From: Nematostella vectensis
Taxonomy: Eukaryota; Cnidaria; Anthozoa; Actiniaria; Edwardsiidae
Direction: 5' to 3'
Assembly (NCBI RefSeq): GCF_932526225.1
Contig: NC_064044.1
Coordinates: 12,724,084-12,788,083 of the forward strand
Length of the DNA: 64,000 nt
A program made the translations under genes and the position numbers. Shown one piece after another: positions 11,201 through 23,200 of this stretch (within the stretch, counting starts at the first letter, position 1; each line of letters starts with the position of its first letter). Under the pieces are notes generated by a model, which worked only from the letters and a program-made list of their open reading frames with translations, was not told the DNA's origin and ran no database searches.

Positions 11201-14200
11201 AAATAAAGTATTAAACTTTTTTCTTGGTGGCTATTTCGAGATTTTATCACATCGTGTGCCTTCCAATACTAAATGAAAACAATAACAAAGGTGTGGCTGG
11301 AAAAAGTCCTTCACCTCGCAAGTGACAGAGATACGGTCATTTATTGCAGGTCTGTTGGCGTAACGACGTATATGATGTAAGTACTCCATACAAATAACAA
11401 GAAACTGGGGACTACAGAACGGGATTTCTACTTCATTATTAAAAAAACGCCACATTGACATACAACATTTAAACTAGTAGAAACGCTTTTAAACGCTTAT
11501 ATCGACCGACGATGAATATGAGGACAAGGATTTCAGTTTGCTAGGTAGACAGGGAGGTATCATCAAAATAATACAATGAGAGCTCATTTAACCACCTACG
11601 GCAATTCTCTGTTTTTATCGGTTAAACAAGGCCAACCACGCCGCCATTTTATGCTCCCGCTCAATGCCGAGTCACACAAAGCATCCATTTCCATCGGCTA
11701 ATTCAAGGGAGTAACCGATATATTTTCAATAAAATATCATTAATGAAAATCAGACTTCAAGCGTGGGTGGCTATTTGGAAGTTTTCTTGCAAATAGACCG
11801 TTGTATTTTCTATTATAAACAATAACAAAGGAGAAGTTGATCGACATCATATCCGCTTCATATAGCGTTTCACTTGTTGCTATTTCACAGACTCAGCGGT
11901 AGTTCCCCCTTCCTTGGGACAGACAAGGCGGATACATTCAACAACATCTCCCAGACAGTTGTATTTTCTATTATAAACAATAACAAAGGAGAAGTTGATC
12001 GACATCATATCCGCTTCATATAACGTTTCACTTGTTGCTATTTCACAGACTCAGCGGTAGTTCCCCTTTCCTTGGGACAGACGAGGCGGATACATTCAAC
12101 AACATCTCCCAATGTAAATGGGCCTTCACCAAAGTGTTTGATGACGTCACGACTGAAGCTAAGGAATTCATCAGCAAGCTGCTTGTCAAGTCGCCAAGGT
12201 AACGTCAAATTCATTGACACTTCAAGTCCCCAAGGTAACGTCAAATTAATTGACATATCAAGTCCCCAGGATAACTTCAAATTAATTGACATACCAAGTC
12301 CCCAAGGTTACTTCTTGATTGACACGTCAAGTCCCCAAGGTAACGTTAAATCAATTGACATGCCTAGTCTCCAATGTAACGTCAAATTGATTGACATGCC
12401 AAGTCCCTAAGGTAACTTCAACTTCATTGACATACCAAGTCCCCAAGGTAACGTCAAATTTATTGACATGCCAAGTCCTTAAGGTAACGTCGAATCAATT
12501 GACATACCAAGTCCCCAAGGTAATGTCAAATTGATTGACATGCCAAGTCCCCAAGGTAACGCCAAATTCATAGACATGCCATGTCCCCAAGGTAACGTCA
12601 AATTTATTGACAACGCCAATTCCCCATGCTAACGTCTTGATGCATCGTTTATGTTTCCTTTCGTTTTCTTGTAGCGGAAGAATGAGTGCGAAAAAGTGCT
12701 TGGTACACCCGTGGATAACTGTGAGTACAAACAACCATCACCATTAAAATAATCTTGACACTCATCAACATTGATTATATCTTCTTCTATCATCATACTC
12801 ATCATTTCGATTAACCGTATTTTAGACGGTTGGGAGACAAGGAAAGACAAAGAGGACCTCCACGGTTTCACACCCGGTAAGACGATCACGTACGATTTTC
12901 GTACCCCAATGCTCCCAAGCTAACGTTATATATAGGGTTACAAGCCTTTGAAAAAGGTTTTTTTGCTGATGTTTCGAACGTTGGCCTTTCGTCGGAAGCC
13001 GTCTGTAGTCTTTCTAGCTATACCTTGTGTCTGCAGCAAGTTTTCCAGCCACTTATATCATTGAACTAACCTCGCCCTAGCTCATACTGGTGATTTATAC
13101 AAACGATTCTAGTAATGATGTAGGTATTAAAATGCGCTTGTAAAAAAAAATCCTTTCCTACCACTTTCTGCTGAGAAGAAAATCTCCAGAATTAGCCGAC
13201 GAATTGAATTCGTTTCCATTCTTTGATTAAGTATGTTGTTGCGTGACCTGATTCATTCTGTTGTTGCGTGACCTGATTGATTCTGTTGTTGCATGACAGC
13301 CCACAGAAAGCCTCAGTGACATCAGCAGTAGCCTGGCGAAGGGTGGGGATCTCACAAGAAGCATCTCAAGTATGGAGTCATTCCTCAGATCCAACAGCTC
13401 CGACGCGCCGGGTAAGCTGCTCTAGATAGTGAAGAGTACTTTCTAAAGAGTATTCAGACTTGTACCTGTTATTGGGCAGGTTCTGTCGCTCCTTCCTTGT
13501 TATTGTAATTTTCACAGTTGGCTCATACTTCTTCGATTTTCACAAGCATCATACATCATCATCATTATCATCATCATTATCATCACTATCACCACCACCA
13601 TCACCATTACTAACAACATCATCACCTTAACTACCATCATCATCATCACTACCACCATAAACACTATTATCACCTCCTACTACCATCATCATCATCACTA
13701 CCACCATAAACACTATTATCACCTCCTACTACCATCATCATCATCACTACCACCAAAAACACTATTATCACCTCCTACCACCATCATCATCATCACTACC
13801 ACCATAAACACTATTATCACCTCCTACACCATCATCATTATCACTACCACCATAAACACTATTATCACCTCCTACTACCATCATCATCATCACTACCACC
13901 ATAAACACTATTATCACCTCCTACACCATCATCATCATCACTACCACCATAAACACTATTATCACCTCCTACACCATCATCATCATCACTACCACCATAA
14001 ACACTATTATCACCTCCTACTACCATCATCATCACTACCACCATAAACACTATTATCACCTCCTACACCATCATCATCATCACTACCACCATAAACACTA
14101 TTATCACCTCCTACTACCATCATCATCATCACTACCACCATCACCATTACTAACAACATCATCACCTTAACTACCATCATCATCATCACTACCACCATAA

Positions 14201-17200
14201 ACACTATTATCACCTCCTACACCATCATCATCATCACTACCACCATCACCATTACTAACAACATCATCACCTTAACTACCATCATCATCATCACTACCAC
14301 CATAAACACTATTATCACCTCCTACACCATCATCATCATCACTACCACCATAAACACTATTATCACCTCCTACTACCATCATCATCATCACTACCACCAT
14401 AAACACTATTATCACCTCCTACTACCATCATCATTATCACTACCACCATAAACACTATTATCACCTCCTACACCATCATCATCATCACTACCACCATAAA
14501 CACTATTATCACCTCCTACTACCATCATCATCATCACTACCACCATAAACACTATTATCACCTCCTACACCATCATCATCATCACTACCACCATAAACAC
14601 TATTATCACCTCCTACACCATCAGCATCATTTCTAGCCATCATCAACTTCTTTTCTTCCAGGCTCCTTTTTCTCCTCTCGGTCTTTGTTTTATTAAACCC
14701 TCCTCTTCACCCTTTACCTATTCCCTCTAGCTTTCTATTTAGACAAGCTTGTAACATGAAGTAGCCTCCTAAGCATCCTTATTAATGTTTTTCCTCTACA
14801 GAAGACGGCAAACAGTCGGTCGACGCAAAAGAGCTTGAAGCAACTCTTCAAAGCTTTCTGACCAAGCTCAAAGAAGTGGAGGCAGAGAGAGCTGAACTAG
14901 AGGACCAACTAAAAACTGAAGAAGAGAAAATAGACAAATTAGAGGGTGAGATTGAGCAGAGAGCCACGAAGGAGAAAGACCTTAAGGAGAGAATGAGAAA
15001 ACTAGAGAAAAATAATGAAAAGCTTGCTAATGAAGTTAAATCTAAGAATGATTTGTTGGTAAAAGTCGCGCTGTTAGAGACGGAACGCAAACGCCTTGAA
15101 GAGGAACTAAAAACTAAAGAGAAATCGTACTCTAAAATCGAGGATAAGTGCAAGAGTATGAAGGATAAATTGGGACATTATGATGATCTTGAAGATAAGG
15201 TTTATCGATACGAACGAGAAAGGAAAAGTTTAACCAAAGAAAATAAGGAACTAAAGGAAGAACTTGAAGACTTAAAAATTTCAAAAAATGAGCTTGAAGA
15301 AAAGAAATTGGGGTTGGAAAAGAAAAAGACATCGGAGATCGAGGACTTGGAGAAGGAACGCAATGAGGCGGAGAAGAAGTACAACAGTTTACGAAAAGAA
15401 AAGGAAAATCTAGTTTCGGAATTAACGAAGAAATTTGAAATGTTAGAGAGACAAAAAAGCAGCTTAGTAGAGGAAAACAAAGTCCTTCAGGATTCGGTAA
15501 AAGACCTTAAGATAAGATTAAAAAAATCAAATCAGGATTTGAACAAAATTACTGAGGAACTGAAAAGTACTCTGGAAGAAATCGAAATGGTAAAGAAAAA
15601 AGGAAACAAGGATTTGGAGGAAAAGGTGGGAGTTTTGAGTAAGGAAAAATCGAACTTGGAGAAGGAGGCGAATAAGTATAGAAAGCAGAGGGAGGAAACG
15701 CAGAAGACATGCGAGGAACTGGCGTCGAAACTGAGCAAAGCGTATGCGGAAATGGAAAAGATGAAGTCGGAAAACACTGAGGCAGCATCCTTAGGTAAGT
15801 GAGACGGAAAGTAAAGATAAGAGGGGAGGTGGGAAAGAAAGATGGAATCAAAATAAACATTGCCAGCTCTGATTTGCTCGGTTCATAATAAACACTGAGG
15901 CAGCATCCTCAGGTAAGTAAGACGGAAAGTAAATATAAGAGAGAGGTGGGAAAGAAAGATGGAATCAAAATAAACATTACCAGCTCTGATTTGCTCGGTT
16001 AATAATAAACACTGAGGCAGCATCCTCAGGTAAGTGAGACAAGAGGGAGGTGGGAAAGAAAGATGGAATCAAAATAAACATTGCCAGCTCTGATTTGCTC
16101 GGTTAATAATAAACACTGAGGCAGCATCCTCAGGTAAGTGAGACGGAAAGTAAAGATAAGAGGGAGGTGGGAAAGAAAGATGGAATCAAAATAAACATTG
16201 CCAGCTCTGATTTGCTCGGCTAATAATAAACACTGAGGCAGCATCCTCAGGTAAGTGAGACGGAAAGTAAAGATAAGAGGGAGGTGGAAAAGAAAGATGG
16301 AATCAAAATAAACATTGCCAGCTCTGATTTGCTCGGTTCATAACAAGAGAAAAAGCAGCATGCAGCATGGCTTAGGAACAGCAGAGAGGAAGGGGTGAAG
16401 AAGGGGTAAATTAAGTCAGCCTGGTCCCAGGCGTGTCATCCGGGTTTCTGAGGTTGATTAGAGTTGTAATGCCACGGATAGCCAAGCTCGTCCCAGATAC
16501 AACGCCGCCTCATTTCCGAACATAGGGAACTCCTGGGCCTGGGACTCACTTGGGGAAGAGAATGAGAGGAGAGGTGAAGGGAGGGGGTGTAGTATAATGT
16601 ACGGACAACAGATGGTTGGGGGAGATGGAAAAAAAGAGGATGAAAAGAGAAGTAGAAGTGGGGTGACTTGGTTACATTAAACGGGCGGCGATGAAAAGCA
16701 AAGGGAGGGCAAACATGGAATGATGAAATGAAAGGGGGGTTGCGGATTAGGGCAGCGATGGTGGTCAAATAGACCAATTATTTGCTGATTTGGTAGTGAA
16801 AACTTATAGGAGAATGAAGAGAAAAAAAAGTTGAAGAAAGATGGGAAGATACTAAGAGTTTCAAAATAAATGCGTTATTACCTCAGAAAAACTTCAAAAA
16901 GAAAACGCAGACCTCCACTCACAGGTGGAAAAACTTGAAGCAAAGAACCTCAAGTTATCTAAAGACTTAAAGCTGCGAACAGACGAGATCGACGAGCTAC
17001 AAGACAAGCTTGACACACTGGCACTAGAGAACCAAAGACTGTTCGACATGCAGACCACAACTAGGTATGAAAAGGGCGTGGTACTGGACGAAGGGGTATG
17101 TGCTAATTGTTTAAGGTAATTCCCTTGAATTGCACTGCGCACCCCTTCTGCGCATAGTGGCGCGCGCTGTTTGTTCGCATTTTCCAGTATTAGGTGTGCG

Positions 17201-20200
17201 CGCGCGCCACAGTTGTACAAGAAAACAAAGCAAAAGGCGCGCATTTTTTACTTAAATCGCTTTGACAGGAAAACGAAGTCGGTTACCTTAATTTTTTATT
17301 TGCTCAAATAGTCAAATATATACGGAAAAATGATATACTAAAAGAAAAAAAAAGTTGGCTTATAGAAATTTGTTTATTTTCTCTTAAAAGCCGTAAAAAT
17401 ACTTCAAAATGGCGCTTTTTACCGTATTAATGGTGGCGAAAACAGTGTCAGTGCGATCTCTTAAATGTGATTTGTTTTGAACGTTTGCTACTACGGGTTA
17501 TTGTTTAGGAGATCGGATTTTTGCAGCTCGACAAACAGAACTTAATTTTCTAAAGACTATAGGCACTACTTTTGAAAATTTAGAGTTGTGTTTTTTCCTC
17601 GCGCGATCAGTAAAAACGCGTCAAAAGTACGCCCCTCTGTTGTGAAAACGAGGTTGGTTACCCCCATTTTTTATAACATTTTTTTTAAAGCCCTTAACTT
17701 CAATATTGTTTATTCCAAGTTTAAAAAAATTAAAGAACTATTTCAAGGGAATTACCTTAACCTGAGGGAAGGTATTAGATCAATCGTGCAACAGGAGGGG
17801 GAGGAGAATAGACCAATATTGAAAGCGAAGAGGGAGGGGGGTGGAAAATGGTCCCGGGGCAATTCTGTAACTAGAGAGAATAGGGTAATTGTTTACCCAG
17901 AAGGAGGGGGGGGGGGGGATGGCGATGGAAAATGTTACAGGAGTAGGAGGCAAATAGGCCGATTGTGTTAACCAGAGGGGGAGGGGAATAGACCCATTGT
18001 GTAGTCAGAGGGGGAGAGGAACGGATCAATTGTGTAATCAGAGGGGAGGGGAACGGATCAATTGTGTAATCTGAGGGGAGGGGAACGGATCAATTGTGTA
18101 ATCAGAGGGGACGGGAACGGATCAATTGTGTAATCAGAGGGGAGGGGAACGGATCAGTTGTGTAACCAGAGGCGAGGGGAACGGATCACTTGTGAAATCA
18201 GAGGGGAGGGGAACGGATCAATTGTATAACCAGAGGGGAGGGGAACGGATCAATTGTGTAATCAAAGGGGAGGGGAACGGATCAATTGTGTAACCAGAGG
18301 CGAGGGGAACGGATCACTTGTGTAATCAGAGGGGAGGGGAACGGATCAATTGTATAACCAGAGGGGAGGGGAACGGATCAATTGTGTAATCAAAGGGGAG
18401 GGGAACGGATCAATTGTGTAACCAGAGAGGAGGGGAACGGATCAATTGTGTAATCAGAGTGGAGGGTAACGGATCAATTGTGTAACAAGAGGCGAGGGGA
18501 ACGGATCAATTGTGTAATCAGAGGGGAGGGTAACGGATCAATTGTGTAACCAGAGGGAAGGAAACGGTTCAATTGTGTAATCAAAGGGGAGGGGAACGGA
18601 TCAATTGTGTAATCAGAGGGGAGGGTAACGGATCAATTGTGTAATCAGAGGGGAGGGTAACGGATCAATTGTGTAACCAGAGGGGAGGGGAACGGATCAA
18701 TTGTGTATTCAAAGGGGAGGGGAACGGATCAATTGTGTAACCAGAGGGGAGGGGAACGGATCAATTGTGTAATCAGAGGGGAGGGGAACGGATCAATTGT
18801 GTAATCAGAGGGGAGGGGAACGGATCAATTGTGTAACCAGAGGGGAGGGGAACGGATCAATTGTGTAATAAAAGGGGAGGGGAACGGATCAATTGTGTAA
18901 CCAGAGGGGAGGGGAACGGATCAATTGTGTAATCAAAGGGGAGGGGAACGGATCAATTGTGTAACCAGAGGGGAGGGGAACAGATCAACTGTGTAGTCAG
19001 AGGGAAGGGGAACAGATCAACTGTGTAGTCAGAGGGAAGGGGAACGGATCAATTGTGTAATCAGAGGGGAGGGGAAAGGATCAACTGTGTAATCAGAGGG
19101 GGGGGGGTTGTGGACAAGCTTGACAAGCTCTCACAAAAGAACAACAAGTTGTTCAAAATGCAGATGGCTAACAGGTTTAAACAGATTAGCGGGTTTTTCG
19201 AGTCATGGGTATTTTTGAGTCACAAGAAGATTAGAGTGTGGACGAATTGACTCTATTTTTGTGGACGAGTTGACTCTACTTGTGGACGAGTTACCAAATG
19301 TAGCAATTTCTATGCCAACAGTGAAACGAGTAGCGAAAGAGAAAGCGAGACAGACTCTATAGATGGCAGATCTAACGAACAGCTAGAAGCCAAAGTAATG
19401 CAGCTACAGTCGACGCTAGTGGCACACGAGTCGACGATAGAATCCCTCAGCGGGGAGGTGACAGTACTAGAGGATAAATTACACAATGAAACAAGTAAAA
19501 ATTCGGAACTGGAGGGGAAGGTGGAAAAACAGAGACAGGTGAGATGTAACTGTTACTCCTGGTAAATTCAGGGACGAATGATAGTGTGGTATAAAGGCGA
19601 CTGAGTGTCGCGAAATATCCGCATCTGCAAGTCGCAAAGATCCCATGTGCTTTTAAAGCTTAAACATTGAAACAAAATTAGTTTTGCATCTTTTACAATC
19701 CACTAGCAAACTACCCATTTTCTTACTAACCATTCACCATTAACCGGAATAATTGAACTCGTCAATTGAAATTTTGTGGAAGTGTTGAGCAATTGGCATA
19801 TGGTCTTTATAGGATGAATTGAACAAACAACCCAAGGATTTCTTATGCGCTCTTTAATGCCAGTTCTGGGTGTCTGCATAGCCAAAAAATCTCGCGCGCG
19901 TAAATTGTTTTCCCGCCAATTGATATTCCCGCCTAAAAATGTGAAGTTTCGTATGATCGCGCGCGCGCCTAACAACCAAATCGCTAAGTAGCGACATATG
20001 TCCCAGCACCGTTAAACCCCCTAACTTTAAAGCCGCATTGTCACCAGTCTACTTCCGGAGGTCCGACGGAAACCTCAACCGTTAAAAGACAAAAGAATCT
20101 ATTAAAATCCGAGATATTAAACAGGCCATCCGCTCTAAATTATCAATCACATCCTCAAAGAAACTTCCAATAGACACACTGCTTTTAATATTTTGAAATA

Positions 20201-23200
20201 TTTTTCGCGTTTTCCGTTAAAAATCATCGGATATTGTTACGTAATCGACAAGTAAACTGGTGATAATGCGGCTTTATAAGGCCAGCTCCGCCGCTTATGA
20301 TAATGCAAACAACATCCTGCTTCGTTTGCTAATGTAATAATAAAGTCTAATTAGTAACATCTATTGCGCTGTGCCACTAATGATCAATTGTAGGACATCA
20401 AACGCATCAAAAGAGAGAAATCCGAAATGGTGGACAAGTATGAGGACGAGCTGGAGGAAGCGCTTGATTGCTACGAGGAGAGCAAGAAGGAGATGGAGCA
20501 ACGTTTTGAGAAGCGCATTCGAGATCTGGAAGTAGCATCTGCCGAAAGTCCGAAGAAATCCGAGCGAGTAATGAGAACAATACCGCAACTTGACGAAGTC
20601 CTTCGGGAACTCACCCGATTGAACGAATCACGCCGAACAGAATCCGACAAAGAGATCGTTAACATCCTGAAGCGGAGGATCATCCTGTTTGACGAAATAA
20701 CAAACAAAGATATGGCTTTCGTTTTACAGGAGAAAAACGAGATCGTCCGCAACTTGACGTCCAATTTGGATACCCTAAACGCTGAAATCGAACAGCTTAA
20801 GAGTGCGAGCCAGTTAATGAAGAGAGAGAATAAGGAACTCGAGCTCAAAGTCCAAGAACTGGAGAAGTTTGCGAAGGAAAAGGCGGCTAAGTCGTTTGAT
20901 CTAGAGTGCAAGTTTGCGATGCTGGATAAAGAGAAGAAAGTAGGCGGTGGCAATAATGTTGCGCTGCAACGTCGATGCGAAGAGTTGGAACACGAGATAA
21001 ATGCGCTACGACTTGAAGAAGCAGAGATGGAGAGGTTAAAAGCAGTTGAGATTGACTACAAAAAGCTCCAAAAGCAACAAGAGGATATTCAGAGAGAGCT
21101 GGAGGATAAGGAATTACTAGCGGAGGAGAATAAGTGCTTTGGACAGGAGACCCTCAAGCTGCGAAAAGAGAAGTTAGAGGAGTATAAACTGTTTTCAAAA
21201 ATTGAGAAAAATAATGTACGCCTAAAGGAGGATTTGAAGATGGTATGCCACGAGTTAAATAAGTTAAAACAGGAGCATAGTAAGTGTATGGATCTTTATA
21301 ACGACCAAAACTGTGATATAATGAACAAAAATGAGGAAATTGAGCAGTTGTCGGTACAAGTTAGTAAGCTGACTGATCAGCTAGAGAAGGGCATCGATAA
21401 GTACCTAAAACTAGAGCGAGAGGCAAGCAACTTGAGAGAAGAAATAGCTGAACTAGAACAGGAAAACCTGGAACTGAACACAAGTTTTAGCAACCTGTCT
21501 TTCGAGTTTGTTGGACTTCAGAATACTTTAGAAAATAATTCCGGGAGGATGCGTAACAACGGTGAATTCCAAGAAACAAATTTGCAGAAAAGAAATTTCC
21601 AGGAAGTTGTATCCCAAAAAAAGGACTCGGGATGTGATTGTGTTGAAAAGCATAGAAAGAATGACTGCGAAGGTACAATTTCTTTCTTGAAAAAAGACAT
21701 CGTGCAACTGCGTCAAAAACTGGAACTAAAATCTTCCAATGTTTTGGGAGGCGTGGAGGGTGCGAGACGGAGGTCATCGAGTTTCTCGGGAAGAAGTAAT
21801 CATTCAGGTAAAAGTACTTCCTCGAGGTCGGACAAAAAAGAACAGGAGAAAAAGGTGGACCCAGGGCTGGTCTCGTCGACCTTGGAAAGACGATACAAGG
21901 ATTTGGAGATTGAGAATAAGACATTGAAGGAAAGGAATGAGATGAAGAGTACCGCTTTGGAGAAGGCGATTGGCGAAGTGTCATGTCTTCGACACGAAAT
22001 AAATGCAAAAGAGGCGGAGAATAGGACGATAAACGAAACAAATGCCCGTGAGAAAGAACGTCTACGAAATCAAATCAAGACTCTTGAAACCGAGATTTAT
22101 AAGCTTCAGGAGGGGTTGAAAAGTAATTCAGGGAATAATAATTATTCGGCTATTCCCAGTGTTGAGGCTGCAGCCACCTGTAGCCAGACTAGTATTGAAC
22201 TACATTCAACAGCCGAATACGATCCCTTAGAGGATCTAAGCCGCAGTAACGTTAACACCCAAAGCTCTAACGAAAACACTCAGCTCAAGGCGGTGCACCA
22301 TCGGATTCTCACCTGTGTCCAGCGGCCTCTCGAAGAAGCAAAGTTGCCATGGGGATATGACGTCAGTGCCGATGACGTCATCCTTGGTAGGTTCTCTGCG
22401 TGGGAGAAAATCAAGGAGAACATCAGATCGTTGGTTGAGGATCGAGAGAAGCTGATGAATGAAAACAAGTCCCTGCAAGACACCTGGTGTAAGATGAGGC
22501 TAGAGTACCAGACGGCCAAGGTGGAGTATGAAGCGCTTAGGAATGAGAGGGAGGCGTTAGCAAAGGTGAGTATTAAAGCGTGACAGATAAGGCCTAGAGA
22601 AGTGAAGTGGTTAAAGGAAAAGGGGAGGGGGGGGTGTTAGCAAAGAAAGTAAAAAACCACGACAAATGAGAGGACTAGAGAAGTAAAGTTGTTATAGAGA
22701 GAAGGATGGGAAGGGGAGATATGGAAGTCAAGTGGTTATAGATAAAGTGGTCGGTGTAAGCAAAGGAAAGTAAAAAAGCGCGACAAACGAGAGAAGGATG
22801 GAAAGGAGAGATATGGAAGTCAAGTGGTTATAGAGAAAATGGTCGGTGTAAGCAAAGAAAAGTGAAAAAAGCGCGACAAATGAGAGAACTAGAGAAGTGA
22901 AGTGAGAAGAAGAGAAGAGGCGATAGCAAAGGTGAGTAAAAAAGCGTGACTAATGAGGGCTAAGGAGTGAATTGGTTATGGAAAAAGGGATGCGAAGGGT
23001 GTAAGCAAAGGAAAGTAAAATAGGGTGACGAAAGAGAACAAGTAAAAGGGATGGAGTGGGCGTTAGCAAAAGTAAGTCACACAATTTGATAACAAGAACC
23101 AGGGAAGGTGAGAAAGAAGGGATGGGGAGTTTTCTCAGAGAACCATAGGACACAGAAAAAGGAAGAAGGGATGATACATAAAGGTAAAGAGGAGACTCTC

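Noticed and set aside
17960-19105. CRISPR-like array of regularly spaced repeats
   Set aside because: Units are contiguous 32-bp tandem repeats without unique spacers, in an intron of an animal gene.
20471-22041. Long minus-strand frames opposite exon 24
   Set aside because: Shadow frames of the strongly biased coiled-coil coding strand.
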